Source: Chrysochromulina parva (lineage: Eukaryota; Haptophyta; Prymnesiales; Chrysochromulinaceae). Taken from it: a stretch of 57,414 nucleotides of DNA. This document shows positions 26,701 to 35,409 of this stretch, in pieces. Position 1 is the first letter of the stretch. Each line of letters opens with the position of its first letter. Both the position numbers and the translations under genes were made by a program. The notes under the pieces are model-generated. The model did no database searches. It saw only the letters and a list, made by a program, of their open reading frames with translations, and was not told the origin of the DNA. The stretch spans positions 1 to 57,414 of the forward strand of contig PJAB01000031.1 of the NCBI GenBank assembly GCA_002887195.1, written 5' to 3'.

Positions 26701-28991
26701 ATCGACCGGAGAGTCGCTTACTACCTCGACGACCCAGAGGGAGTCTCGGCACGCTTTCTCAAGGCGGATGAAGCGGGGGCAGCGCCGGCCAAGTGGGAGC
26801 CGCCACCGACGAGCCGCGAGCACTCGGAGCTCGTGCAGGCGATCCAGGAGCACATAGTGACCCAGCGGTACACCCAGGCACAGCTCGGCGCCCGAATGGG
26901 CAAAAATGCCTCGACGATGTCGCAGTGGCTCTTGGGCAAGGTTCCGCCCGGCCCATGCGCAAAGTTGGATGCGAGGGCTGCGGCGTACCTCGCTGATCCT
27001 GAGGGCGTTGCGGCACGCTGCGCGGCGGACGCGGCGGCGGCGGACGCGGCGGCGGCGGCGGCGGCGGCGGCGCGCGAGGTGCAGAAGCGAGAGGCGGAGG
27101 CGCGCGCTCTTGCGGCTAGGGTGGGGCACAAGCGCAAGGCGGCGCCGCCGGACCGCTTCTCCCCGCCCCGGATAGGGGATTCCAGGGCCCCTCGCGCCAC
27201 ACTGCATCACGACGACTGGTGCTTTAGCTGCGGCGACGGCGGTGAGATTATTGAGTGCACCGTCTGCCCGCGCTCGTACCACCTCTCCTGCGTCCACCTG
27301 ACAGAAGTCCCCAAGGGATCGTGGTACTGCCCGTGGCACGCGTGCTGGGAATGCGCCCGCAAGTCGACCGACGTGGGCGGCCAGCTCTTCCATTGCATGA
27401 CGTGCCCACTCACCTACTGCTTCGACTGTGCTCCCGACGCGTACACCGAGGGGAATGCGGTGCGTACCGCGGAGGCGACGGCCACGGCGGCGATGCTCGA
27501 GCAGCGTGGCATCCAATCGACCAAATCGTACCTCTTCTTCCACTGCGATGACTGCAAGACCGAGCGGCGCAAGCCGCCCGTACCGGTAATGCTCAAGAGA
27601 GCAAGGGCGGCGACGGAGGCCGGACCAACAGGCGGGGACGAGGCTGCGCCTGCTGAAGGCGGCGCTGGAGGTGCTGAAGGCGGAAGCGATGCAGGGGTGC
27701 CCGACGTGGTCGAACTTGCCAACTTGAAGGCGGCCTGGAGGTATGAGCTCGATGGCACTCAGGTACGCGTTGAGCAACACGAATTCCATCGTCTGGAGAA
27801 AGGCGTGCAGCTGACCGACTCTGGCAAGGGCTTCACGAGAGACTTTGCGAGCGCGATCTTCTCTGATGTTGAAGTGCTCGGAACACGCCAGCAAGAAAGC
27901 GCCAAGTGGCTGCAGTCCATGAACAAAAAGCTCAAGGAACCCAACCCTCAGTCGTACAAGGGCGAATGGCAGCTCAGGCTGGAACGATCGTCGGCGGGAG
28001 TCGCTTCGGAAGCTGAGCTGTCGCAGAAAGTGCATGCTGCTCGGAGCGAAGCCGGCGTGGCCCAGCACGCGATGATGGAGGCGTCTGCAACGGAAGCCGC
28101 CGCGGTGCCTCTGGCGCCGCTCGACGAACTGCTTGAGAAAGGGACATTGCGCCGCGAGGACGAGCCCACGGCGGCGCCTGAGCCGAAAAAGCCGCGCACC
28201 TCCATCGGCCTCGCAGATGCGGACTCGCCCGAACGCTCCGAGAAGCTCCTTGCTTCACTGGCTGAGTACCTCGAGACCTGCGGCGGCTCGGCGGAGATGA
28301 TCATCGGCTGGTACACCAAGACCGGCTGGTACAACAAGCAGGGCGCCACCGAGGGCACCACTTACTCGTACTTCATCAACACGCAGGTGAGCAGGATCGC
28401 GGCGCCGTCGTGGGCGCATTCTCGCGCAGAGCCCTGCAGGTGAGCCCTTGAGCACTAACCCGCCCCACCCTGCCCCCACCTGCGCAGGGAAAGCGCTTCC
28501 GATCTCGCGCCGAGATCGCGCGCCATTTCAACCTTGAGGCCGCCCCCGCCAAGCGCGAGTACAAGTGGGCGGAGACCAAGGCGGCGGAAAAGGCTGCGGC
28601 GGCCGAGGCGAAGCAGGTTGTCAAAGAGGAGGCGCATGCCGCCAAGACGGCCACCAAGATGACCAAGATGGCCGTACTGCGCAAACAGCAGCACCAGCAC
28701 CAGCACCAGCACCCGCAGCCGCCGCAGCCGCAGCCGCAGCCGTCTGCACGGCCTCCCCCCGCGGAGTGGCTGTGGCCTCGGGAGGGCGATTGGATCGAAG
28801 TGGAGGTGGCCGTGAAGGAGGAGAGTCCTCCGAAGTGGGTCGCGGCCCAGGTGGTCGTGATGCTCATTGACGGCATGTTCCAGGCACAGATCGTACTCCC
28901 AGATGGCACCGACGAGTGGCTTGACTGGTTCACGTGGGAGGAGGAGGGCTCGGACTGGCGCCGAGCTGAGAGTGAGACCAAAACAGTTTAG
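23758..28991 (+). CDS. SNF2-family chromatin remodeller with PHD fingers, three Cro/XRE-like domains, MBD and Tudor-like end
   Basis: Exons 23758-28386 and 28488-28991 give about 1710 aa. The 101-base intron is CAG|GTGAGC...GCGCAG|GGA, phase 0. In order: a PHD finger (7-53); an SNF2 ATPase with GDEMGLGKT (Lys161), DEGH (259-262, for DEAH), LLLTGTPLQNN, and helicase motifs TRAGGQGINL and DRAHRIGQ (about 575-614); and a Cys motif CGRCGLPKKGHVCG. Three helical repeats follow near 798, 914 and 1010 (LTQKQFAQRVAG...VSFWLKLCGG), like lambda-repressor/XRE DNA-binding folds. A second PHD with extended Cys/His motif comes at about 1155-1240. An MBD-like segment is rebuilt across the intron (YSYFINTQ-GKRFRSRAEIARHF), and a Tudor/agenet-like end has GDWIEVEV...DEWLDWF. 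I infer ATP-driven nucleosome remodelling guided by histone and DNA-methyl marks. Confidence 0.9.
26146..27022 (+). repeat. Three tandem coding repeats (XRE-like modules) in the SNF2 gene
   Basis: Units start near 26146, 26497 and 26785. The first two share about 120 almost identical bases, from GAGTGGGAGCCGCC through the helix codons; the third is diverged but keeps TQAQLGARMG...MSQWLLGK and the ending YLADPEGVAARC. An Ala/Glu/Asp-rich linker separates units 1 and 2. The near-identity at DNA level points to a recent duplication of the first two. Confidence 0.85.
28680..28742 (+). repeat. Gln/His and Pro/Gln low-complexity run
   Basis: CAGCAC units followed by CAGCCG units encode alternating Gln-His, then Gln-Pro, just after the Lys/Ala-rich helix in exon 2 of the SNF2 gene. 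It acts as a linker before the Tudor-like end. Confidence 0.7.
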
Positions 28992-29607
28992 TTACTTCTA
29001 TCGGATTATCTACGTGCGCTGCCGCGGCTATCCAAACCCGCCACGCGCCACCGTGCACTGCCGGATCGTGGCACTTTCGCCGCGTCGGTCGGTTAGCGCT
29101 TACATAGTACTTGAGTCGAGTAGCGTCGATCTTTTATTAAGGTAACCCGGACCAGAGTAAAAAAACCCAAGGGTCATGAAGGCTCGAACACCGCGGCCGG
29201 CACCGTCCGGTCCGGACCGCGTGCACGGCGCGCCGGCGGGGACGAACCAATCGACGCACCAAAACAGAACAGCATGGAAGAGAACGGTCGGTCGGTCGCA
29301 TGGCAAAACGGGGATATCGCCGGCGTGCAATAAGCGCTGCGCCCTCGAACTCCCTCATCATGCCTCCTGGTGGTGTGTCTCACGGCGGCGGGCGGGGCCT
29401 TAATTGTGCGGATTGCCTACGCCGAGAAGCGCTCCAGAAGCCAGTGCGTGCTGTAGCCTGTGCACGGGGAGGGAGAGAAGGGGCGCGAAGGCGCGAGCGC
29501 TGGTGAGGGAACGGGGCGCCGTGGTGAGCTTGGCGAGCCCGTGTGCTGCCGCAGCGGCCATCGCCATCGGATACAATCGCAAGGTTGCTCATCAAAGCGA
29601 GAGACGC
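28992..29607. other. Intergenic between converging genes
   Basis: No gene is recognised with confidence. The minus-strand frame at 29582-29400 encodes an Ala/Leu-rich peptide that could be an extra 3' exon of the p25-alpha-like gene, because a GTGCGC donor-like site lies in that gene at 29652. I could not find an acceptor that keeps frame. Confidence 0.35.
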
Positions 29608-30288
29608 TCAGGTCGGTATAGCCATACGAAGACTCCTCATTTGGGTGCGCACAGCAGCGCGCGCTCTCGCAGGTGGCCGCAGCGGGCGGGCGGGCGCGTA
29701 CTGCAGCATCCATGGCAGCATCTGCTCGCTCAGCAGCCTGTGGAAAGCCGATGACTGCGTACGCTCCTCTGGATAGAGTCGCTTCGCTACCATCGACAGG
29801 CCGACCATCATGTCGCCCATCGACATGCGCGCGCCGCGTGTGCGCACGACCTGCTGGAAGATCAAGTCGACGTCCACATCCGTGCAGCGCTCGCACGTCA
29901 GCTGCGCCGCCCGCACGAGCTTGCGGAAGCCGAGTGCCGTCATGCGCGCGCCGCTCACCACCCCTAATCCCATGCTGTCCGTTTTGCCCGCTGCGCTGAA
30001 GAGGCCAAAGAGCCGCTGCAGGTGCTCGTGCAGCGCGCGCGTCTCCATGTGAACCTCGTCCGGTGCATCGATGCCCGCTGCGATCAGCGCCAACGCTCGG
30101 CCGGCCGCGGGGTCGCCGTACTGCTGCGACGGCGCGTCAGCTCCCCCGAGCTTGGCGAGCGCCGTCTGGAGCTGGTCGAGCACGACGCTGAGAGATGCGG
30201 AGAGGTCCGTCACGCTCGGCTCCGCATCTGACGCAGGTGGTGGCGCCGCAAGAGTCGGCACCGGCCCAGCAACAATGTTGTCAAGCAT
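29608..30288 (-). CDS. p25-alpha (TPPP)-like protein
   Basis: From ATG 30288 the protein is about 226 aa. The central segment (GARMTALGFRKLVRAAQL, then CTDVDVDLIFQQVV and MSMGDMMVGLSMVAKRLYP) matches the layout of the p25-alpha domain: a Phe-x-Lys-hydrophobic helix, a Thr-Asp-hydrophobic-Asp-hydrophobic-hydrophobic-Phe core, then the helix with conserved Ala/Leu. In ciliates and flagellates these proteins bind or bundle microtubules, so a cytoskeletal or flagellar role is plausible. The C-terminal 25 residues are Arg/Ala/Pro-rich and may be intron read-through, since GTGCGC follows codon GCT at 29653. Its start is 183 bases from that of the Cys-rich membrane gene. Confidence 0.65.
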   Translation of the reverse strand: MLDNIVAGPVPTLAAPPPASDAEPSVTDLSASLSVVLDQLQTALAKLGGADAPSQQYGDPAAGRALALIAAGIDAPDEVHMETRALHEHLQRLFGLFSAAGKTDSMGLGVVSGARMTALGFRKLVRAAQLTCERCTDVDVDLIFQQVVRTRGARMSMGDMMVGLSMVAKRLYPEERTQSSAFHRLLSEQMLPWMLQYAPARPLRPPARARAAVRTQMRSLRMAIPT

Positions 30289-30471
30289 ATGTGGCTCGCT
30301 TGTTAACAGCGAAACGTCATTATTCACACAAGAACTTTGTAGAACAGAAGCAACCGAGCTGCAAGCACGACACGGTTGGCGCTTTCGTGTGTTTCACAAC
30401 CGAAAACACTCCGAATTTCTCGTCGCAGCAGAAGGCAGCAGCAATCGCAGCAGCACAGCTTCTGACGAACG

Positions 30472-31212
30472 ATGACGTTCGTACGCCTCCAATCCCTGCT
30501 CGCGCTGCTCATGGTCTCCACCGCGTCGGCCCAGGACAGTGGGGCGTCGGACCCGCCCTCGTCGCCGAGCCCGTGCCAGAAGTGCTGCTCGCCTGGTGGC
30601 GAATGCTCAGCCGCGTACCATAGCGAGGAGGGCAAGTGCTGCGGCACAGTTGCCAGCAATGCGTATTGCTGCCCAAAGAGCGCCAACTGCTGGCCGTGCC
30701 GTTCCTCGTATCGCTGCTACACCGGCACTCGTTCCTCCAACATTTGCGCCCTGGAGGGCGGCGACAGCCATGACAACGCGTCGGGGATTACGTTCACCGG
30801 CTTGCTCCTCTTGTTGCTCCTGTGCATGTGCTCGGCCTCGGCATGGCGGCGTCATCGCAGCCACCCGTTCGTGACGCAGAATGCGGTGGCCATAGAGATG
30901 ACACCCGCCGGCGCCCTCTACCCCTCCGCCGTCCACCGCAACGGGATGCCAGCGCAGGGCGTTCCCGTCGCCCAGGCGATGCCCGCCTGCGGACAGCAGC
31001 ACCACGTCATCGTTCAGGGCTCGTACGCCGGACATCCGGGGTACTACGACCGCGGCTACCACTCCGGCGGCTCGGTGGCGATGGGCGCCGGCATGGGCTT
31101 CCTCGGCGGGATGATGGTCGGCGAAATGCTGAGCGATTCCGGCGACTACGGTGGCGGCGGCTATGGCGGCGGCGGCGGCGGCGGCGATGGCGGCTTCGCG
31201 GCCGACATGTAA
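30472..31212 (+). CDS. Cys-rich type I membrane protein with Gly-rich cytoplasmic tail
   Basis: The protein is 246 aa from ATG. A signal peptide (LQSLLALLMVSTASA) precedes an ectodomain of about 75 residues with 11 or more Cys, including three CC pairs (KCCSPGGEC, KCCGTVAS, YCCPKSANC), in a granulin-like spacing. One TM helix follows (ITFTGLLLLLLLCMCSASA), then WRRHRSH as a stop-transfer. The tail has a Pro/Ala/His region and a small-residue segment (MGFLGGMMVGEMLSD) before a Gly/Tyr-rich end. Function is unknown; a surface receptor or adhesion role is a guess. Confidence 0.75.
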   Translation: MTFVRLQSLLALLMVSTASAQDSGASDPPSSPSPCQKCCSPGGECSAAYHSEEGKCCGTVASNAYCCPKSANCWPCRSSYRCYTGTRSSNICALEGGDSHDNASGITFTGLLLLLLLCMCSASAWRRHRSHPFVTQNAVAIEMTPAGALYPSAVHRNGMPAQGVPVAQAMPACGQQHHVIVQGSYAGHPGYYDRGYHSGGSVAMGAGMGFLGGMMVGEMLSDSGDYGGGGYGGGGGGGDGGFAADM

Positions 31213-31858
31213 TCGAGATGCGATCGAGTAGGACAACGTGCAAAGGTTGTGAGCATGCGCACGCCGCCACCAGAGAGTGACCAGAGAGTGAGCGGGCGCG
31301 TGACGTCGCGCGCGTAGGTCCAGAGGGCGTAGGCGCAGCAGGGTGCGGAGAACGGCGGGTAAGGGACCATGCGACGCTTGGCGCGTTCGCCACATGCGGT
31401 GGCGTCGTGCGGTGCGGGGTAGTGCACAGTGAGAGAGGTGCAGAGCAGCGCACGAAAGGCCTGCGTCCAGGAGCGCTGCACTTGACCAGTGCCTGTGGTA
31501 CGATGCGATTCGGGCGGAGCGCCGCAGCGCCGGGCCGTGCGCTCCGGAGCGCCGGAGCGGGGGACCGGACCGGCGACTCCCCACCCCCCGGTGCCCGGTG
31601 AACACCCGGACACGGGGCGCGGAGTTTTCAGTGATCGCCGGTGATGATGTTGCGCACAGAGAGATGCCAGAACCGCATACCGTACTTCGGGGTACGACCA
31701 GCTACCGCAACGGGCGGCGGTACGCCGCCCGCCGGTAGCGGTACCGCCGGCGGACTCCGCCCGTGCGGGTGTCGTCGCGGCCGCGTGTGACAGCGTCGCG
31801 TGTCCGGGAAAGTGTACAAAAGAACTAGAGTAAATTTTTTGAATGTGGTTGTAGATAC
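31213..31858. other. Intergenic between converging genes, with hairpin
   Basis: The Cys-rich gene and the 7TM gene converge here. No coding signal is seen. A strong inverted repeat lies at 31701-31739 and may form the 3' end structure of either transcript. Confidence 0.4.
31701..31739. repeat. Inverted repeat (hairpin)
   Basis: GCTACCG pairs with CGGTAGC on the outside, and GGGCGGCG with CGCCGCCC on the inside, around a 3-base loop with a small asymmetric internal loop. It lies between two converging genes. Confidence 0.7.
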
Positions 31859-33565
31859 TCACGGCAGCCACGCCTCAGGATTTGCCCCCAGCGAACTCGG
31901 CACACGCACGGGCCGCGGCCGGTTCAAGCGCGGTGCCGACTCGGGTGCCACCCTGCGACTGCTGAAACCTCTTAACGGCGAGCTCGGCTCACGCGGCTGG
32001 CCGCCGATACGGACTCCGATGAGCTCCGTCATCGAAGCCATGGGGATTGTGGGTGGCGGCTCGGCGACGCCGACGGGATAGAGGCGCCGGCTGGCACGGC
32101 CACGCCTACCCCAGCCCCTGACGCCGCCCCGGTGGCTGCTGCTGCCGCTGCCCTCCACGCTCACGGGATGCTCCGAGGGGCTGGGCAAACGCATGGCGAC
32201 GACAATGGAGCGATGCATGGCCTCCTTCCACGCCTTGTCGTCTCCGTCGGCCGACCCTGAGCTTGGCCCAGCCTCACCCGGGTTCAGCACCACGAGCATG
32301 TGTGGCGGTGCGCCGTACTGAGCGCTCCGAACAGGCCCCGCAGGCGGAGTTGTAGCCCGCGGAGTGCTTCCTACAGGCCGTCCCGCGGCGGCGGCGGCGG
32401 CGGCGGCTACAGCGGCGGCGGCGGTGGCTGTCAGCGCGTCACCGCGAGAGATGGCGCGCGGTGCGGCGGCAGCGAAGTCGAGGTCCGCCGACCATGGCGG
32501 CAATCTGCCGTCGCCGCGGAGCTCCTCCACATCCACCGTGACGGTGGAAAACTGAGGCAACACTTCGGCCGCAGCCTGCTGCACGAGCTCCTGCACCTGC
32601 TCGAACAGGGCGTTGAAGGGGCGTGCCCTGAATTGCCACCCGAGGATGGCCGTGGTGACCAACTCGAGCATCTGGCGCAGCAGCGTGAGCAACCATGGGG
32701 CTCCGATGTCGAGTGCCGCGAGAACTTTGAGGATCACGTCGGACAAGATGAAGATGGCGGAGGCGTACAGCAGAGCCCAGAACATGCGGTACTTGGCGTA
32801 CGCGGGCGTGGTGGTCGCGTCGATGCCAAACGCACGGACGATGAGTAGCTGAATCTTGAGCACGCGAAGGTTGGTGACGATTGCCGCGACGACCGCATAG
32901 AGCATGACGATACTGAGGACGATCGCCGGCACGGCAGAGCCCACGCCGCGGGCCGAGAGCTCGTAGATGACGCAAATGTACAGCAGGCTGATCAGGAGTG
33001 ACGAGTAGACAATCTCGCGGTATTGCAGGTGCGGCCGCGTGATGCACCAACCTTTGGAGAGCATCAGCAGGCACACCAGCAGAATCGGCTCCTTGAGGAT
33101 TGAGACCACGACCCAGCAGGCGCCCAAGATGCGCTCGGCGATGGTGCGCCACGGACAAAAGCGTAAATAGTAGTAGGAGAGGAGCGAGTGGAGGAGCTCG
33201 ACACACGGCGCCCACGTTAGCAGCTTGTGCAAGTCTTTGACGGAGTTTTGGTGCCGCAGACAGTACAGCGACCATGTAATGACGAGGACGAACCACATCG
33301 GCAGGGCCGCTTGGTGCACGTAGGCCGCAGGGATCCAGAGCTCGCACAGGCGTAGGAGCGCTTCGTCTTCCACGGCGGTCGCGTCGTCTAGCGTCGCATT
33401 GGGCTGCAGCAGCGTTGTGTTGGCTTCGGACGCGTTAGTGGTGATCGCACCTGACGTTAATGGTGACGCCGGGTCATATGCTCCCGCGCCACCCAGAACA
33501 CAGGACAATGCGAGCAGCCACAGCGGGGACGGGGTTGCAGACCCCATTTTTGCAGCGCGCGCCAT
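31859..33565 (-). CDS. Seven-TM protein, GOST/lung-7TM receptor-like
   Basis: From ATG 33565 the protein is about 568 aa (a second ATG at 33547 is close by). The signal peptide is SPLWLLALSCVLGGAGA. A short Asn/Thr-rich lumenal part with several N-glycosylation sequons leads to about seven TM helices (for example LPMWFVLVITWSLYCL, ILGACWVVVSILKEPILLVC, VPAIVLSIVMLYAVVAAIV). The motif LLMLSKGWCITRPHL after the third helix matches the GOST/lung-7TM/intimal-thickness receptor family, whose members act in Golgi trafficking or signalling. The ectodomain is shorter than usual. The long C-terminal tail (about 220 residues) is Ala/Ser/Pro-rich and basic. Its start is 136 bases from the divergent neighbour. 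Confidence 0.72.
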   Translation of the reverse strand: MARAAKMGSATPSPLWLLALSCVLGGAGAYDPASPLTSGAITTNASEANTTLLQPNATLDDATAVEDEALLRLCELWIPAAYVHQAALPMWFVLVITWSLYCLRHQNSVKDLHKLLTWAPCVELLHSLLSYYYLRFCPWRTIAERILGACWVVVSILKEPILLVCLLMLSKGWCITRPHLQYREIVYSSLLISLLYICVIYELSARGVGSAVPAIVLSIVMLYAVVAAIVTNLRVLKIQLLIVRAFGIDATTTPAYAKYRMFWALLYASAIFILSDVILKVLAALDIGAPWLLTLLRQMLELVTTAILGWQFRARPFNALFEQVQELVQQAAAEVLPQFSTVTVDVEELRGDGRLPPWSADLDFAAAAPRAISRGDALTATAAAAVAAAAAAAAGRPVGSTPRATTPPAGPVRSAQYGAPPHMLVVLNPGEAGPSSGSADGDDKAWKEAMHRSIVVAMRLPSPSEHPVSVEGSGSSSHRGGVRGWGRRGRASRRLYPVGVAEPPPTIPMASMTELIGVRIGGQPREPSSPLRGFSSRRVAPESAPRLNRPRPVRVPSSLGANPEAWLP

Positions 33566-33701
33566 TTTTGCTAAGTCTGCAACCCTTTTTTTTGTGAACG
33601 TTAACACGACAGAGGCGACAACCGTTCTTCTATCAACACTCTACACACTCTGGACGCCTGCCTCAGTTCCCTGCAACCAAAAGACAGATTTGGTAACTCG
33701 C

Positions 33702-34962
33702 ATGAAGACCGATGCGGCCAGCGCGGCCATGGAACCCGCCGCGGAGCAAGGTACGCCGCGGAACAAAAACATCGCCCAGGCCGACGAGGAGGATTTCGAA
33801 GAGACCGAGACAGGACTCGTTTCGGGCGTCAAGATCGAGCTCGTCGACTGGTCCAAGTACTCACGGCCGTGCGAGGTTGTCATTCTCTGCGGCATCGGCG
33901 GTGTGCTCGGTTACGGCCTGACGGGCTCCGAGTGGATGCTCGGGTACAATGACCAGCTCAAGCTCATCACCGCCGGCCTCCACTGGTCAAAGGTCAAGGA
34001 TGAACCGTGGGATCTGCAGAGCGACCGTTTGCAGGCCGCGTGTGATTCTATGGGCGGCAGCATCGCAGCAGCACACACCGTAGCCTGCTCGCTCAGTGCA
34101 GCTGGCCGCGCAACCGCTGCGCTCGGCTGGTTGGCCATGGTTATGGTGTGCACGCTCGGCTTCGTCTTTATCGTCCAGGCGCTTGATGCGTGCAGACTGT
34201 TCGGGGCGATGCGTGCCAAGCTACCGCCGGCGATGCTCCAATGGCTCGGTCTCTACGCGCACACAGTTGGCTGGATGCTGCTGCTCGTGCTGCTCTTTCT
34301 GACGTGCGCCCAGCCCGCTGAATGCTGCGCGTGCGCTCCTCATCTGCGCCGCCCCTTGCCGAGCCCTGCCGGCGCTCCTCGTCCTTTGGTACATCGCCAT
34401 CCCCGACTCGACTCTTCCCCACAGTACCGAATGCCTTTCTCCGCCCTCGCGCAGGCTGCTGGCCTACGCGTCGCTCTCGCCTGCGTCGCTGGGCGGCGGG
34501 CTCACGTACTTGGGCATCTCGTACGGGATGGTGCGGCTGGCGTGGCTCTTCGGCCTCCTCGGCCTAGGCGTCAACCTCTCTCTCGGGCACAAGCTCGGGG
34601 AGGACCATGTGGTCATGCTGCTCGATGCGGTGCGTGGCCGATGGGCCCACATGGCGCCGTCGCAGAAGCTGGTGCAAGTGCTGCTCGTGCTCGCGTTCTC
34701 GTGCGCACTGCTCCTCTGGGTGCGCCACGTCGACTGGGGCGCGCTGCTCCTCGTGTATGGCCAATGGGCGCATGCAGAGCACGCGCACGATCACCTGTCG
34801 CTCTTCGCCGTGCTCGCGATCTTCTCGATGTGCACCGACACGCTCGCGCTCGCGGCCGACACGGTCGACTCGAGGTTCATGGAGGTGGTCACATGGGTGC
34901 TGCTCGTCTCGAAGCTCCTCGTCGTCCTAGTGCTCATCTGCAAGCGTGAGGCCTTCGTCTAA
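33702..34962 (+). CDS. Multi-pass membrane protein, unknown family, two exons
   Basis: The reading frame changes near 34304-34424, and an intron explains it. The acceptor is CTTCCCCACAG|TACC (exon 2 from 34425) after a good pyrimidine tract. The donor is one of two GTGCGC sites, at 34304 (121-base intron) or 34331 (94 bases); both keep frame. An acidic N-terminus (QADEEDFEETETG) is followed by a hydrophobic segment (VVILCGIGGVLGYGL) and a loop with WSKVKDEPW. More helices come next (TAALGWLAMVMVCTLGFVFI, LYAHTVGWMLLLVLLFL), then in exon 2 LVQVLLVLAFSCALLLWV, HLSLFAVLAIFSMC and VTWVLLVSKLLVVLVLIC. I recognise no family; the first part looks tetraspan-like. The intron read in exon-2 frame is also hydrophobic, so retention with a frameshift is a weaker alternative. 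Confidence 0.68.
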
Positions 34963-35409
34963 GTGTCTCTCGCACGGCCTCTTCTCCTATAGCTCTTCTG
35001 CCGGAGAGGACGTGCGCGACACGCCGACGCCGATGCTGAGACATCCCCACATGCCACATGTTTGTACACATCCCCAATCTACACAATGATCGTCCACTGC
35101 GTGTGCTAGACGGTCAGTCACTCTCGTGATCCGATATCACTGCGGGGGATATGTGGAAGTACACGTAAGGGTCGGGACGACGACCCGAGACGCACGCCGT
35201 ACGGTACTGTGCAGTGATACCGTACGGTACAGCAGTAGAGCGGCTTACGCGTGGGGAGAAAAACAATCTCGCCTCTCGTTCAAACACACAGCGTATTATT
35301 TAGTATTATGCGATGAGCTGAGGACACGTCTCACGTGCGGCGATTCTACGCTACGTCACTACCAATTGGTCACTACGCGAGGGTCGCCGCCTCCGAGGAT
35401 TGTAAAACC
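34963..35409. other. Intergenic between converging genes
   Basis: No gene is recognised. The self-complementary word TACCGTACGGTA and the related CCGTACGGTAC occur close together at 35198-35230, giving possible small hairpins. The rest is mixed-composition 3' flank. Confidence 0.4.

Noticed and set aside
26629..28068. 479-codon minus-strand open frame
   Set aside because: It lies opposite the XRE-like modules and second PHD of the SNF2 gene; it is a GC-rich shadow frame.
29400..29582. Second exon of the p25-alpha-like gene
   Set aside because: A GTGCGC donor-like site exists at 29652, but the acceptor-like AG sites I tried do not keep the frame of the Ala/Leu-rich segment.
34331..34424. Extra TM helix encoded in the intron of the multi-pass gene
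   Set aside because: The frame is hydrophobic, but reading it needs a frameshift, whereas a GT-AG intron with a strong pyrimidine tract explains the change without error.
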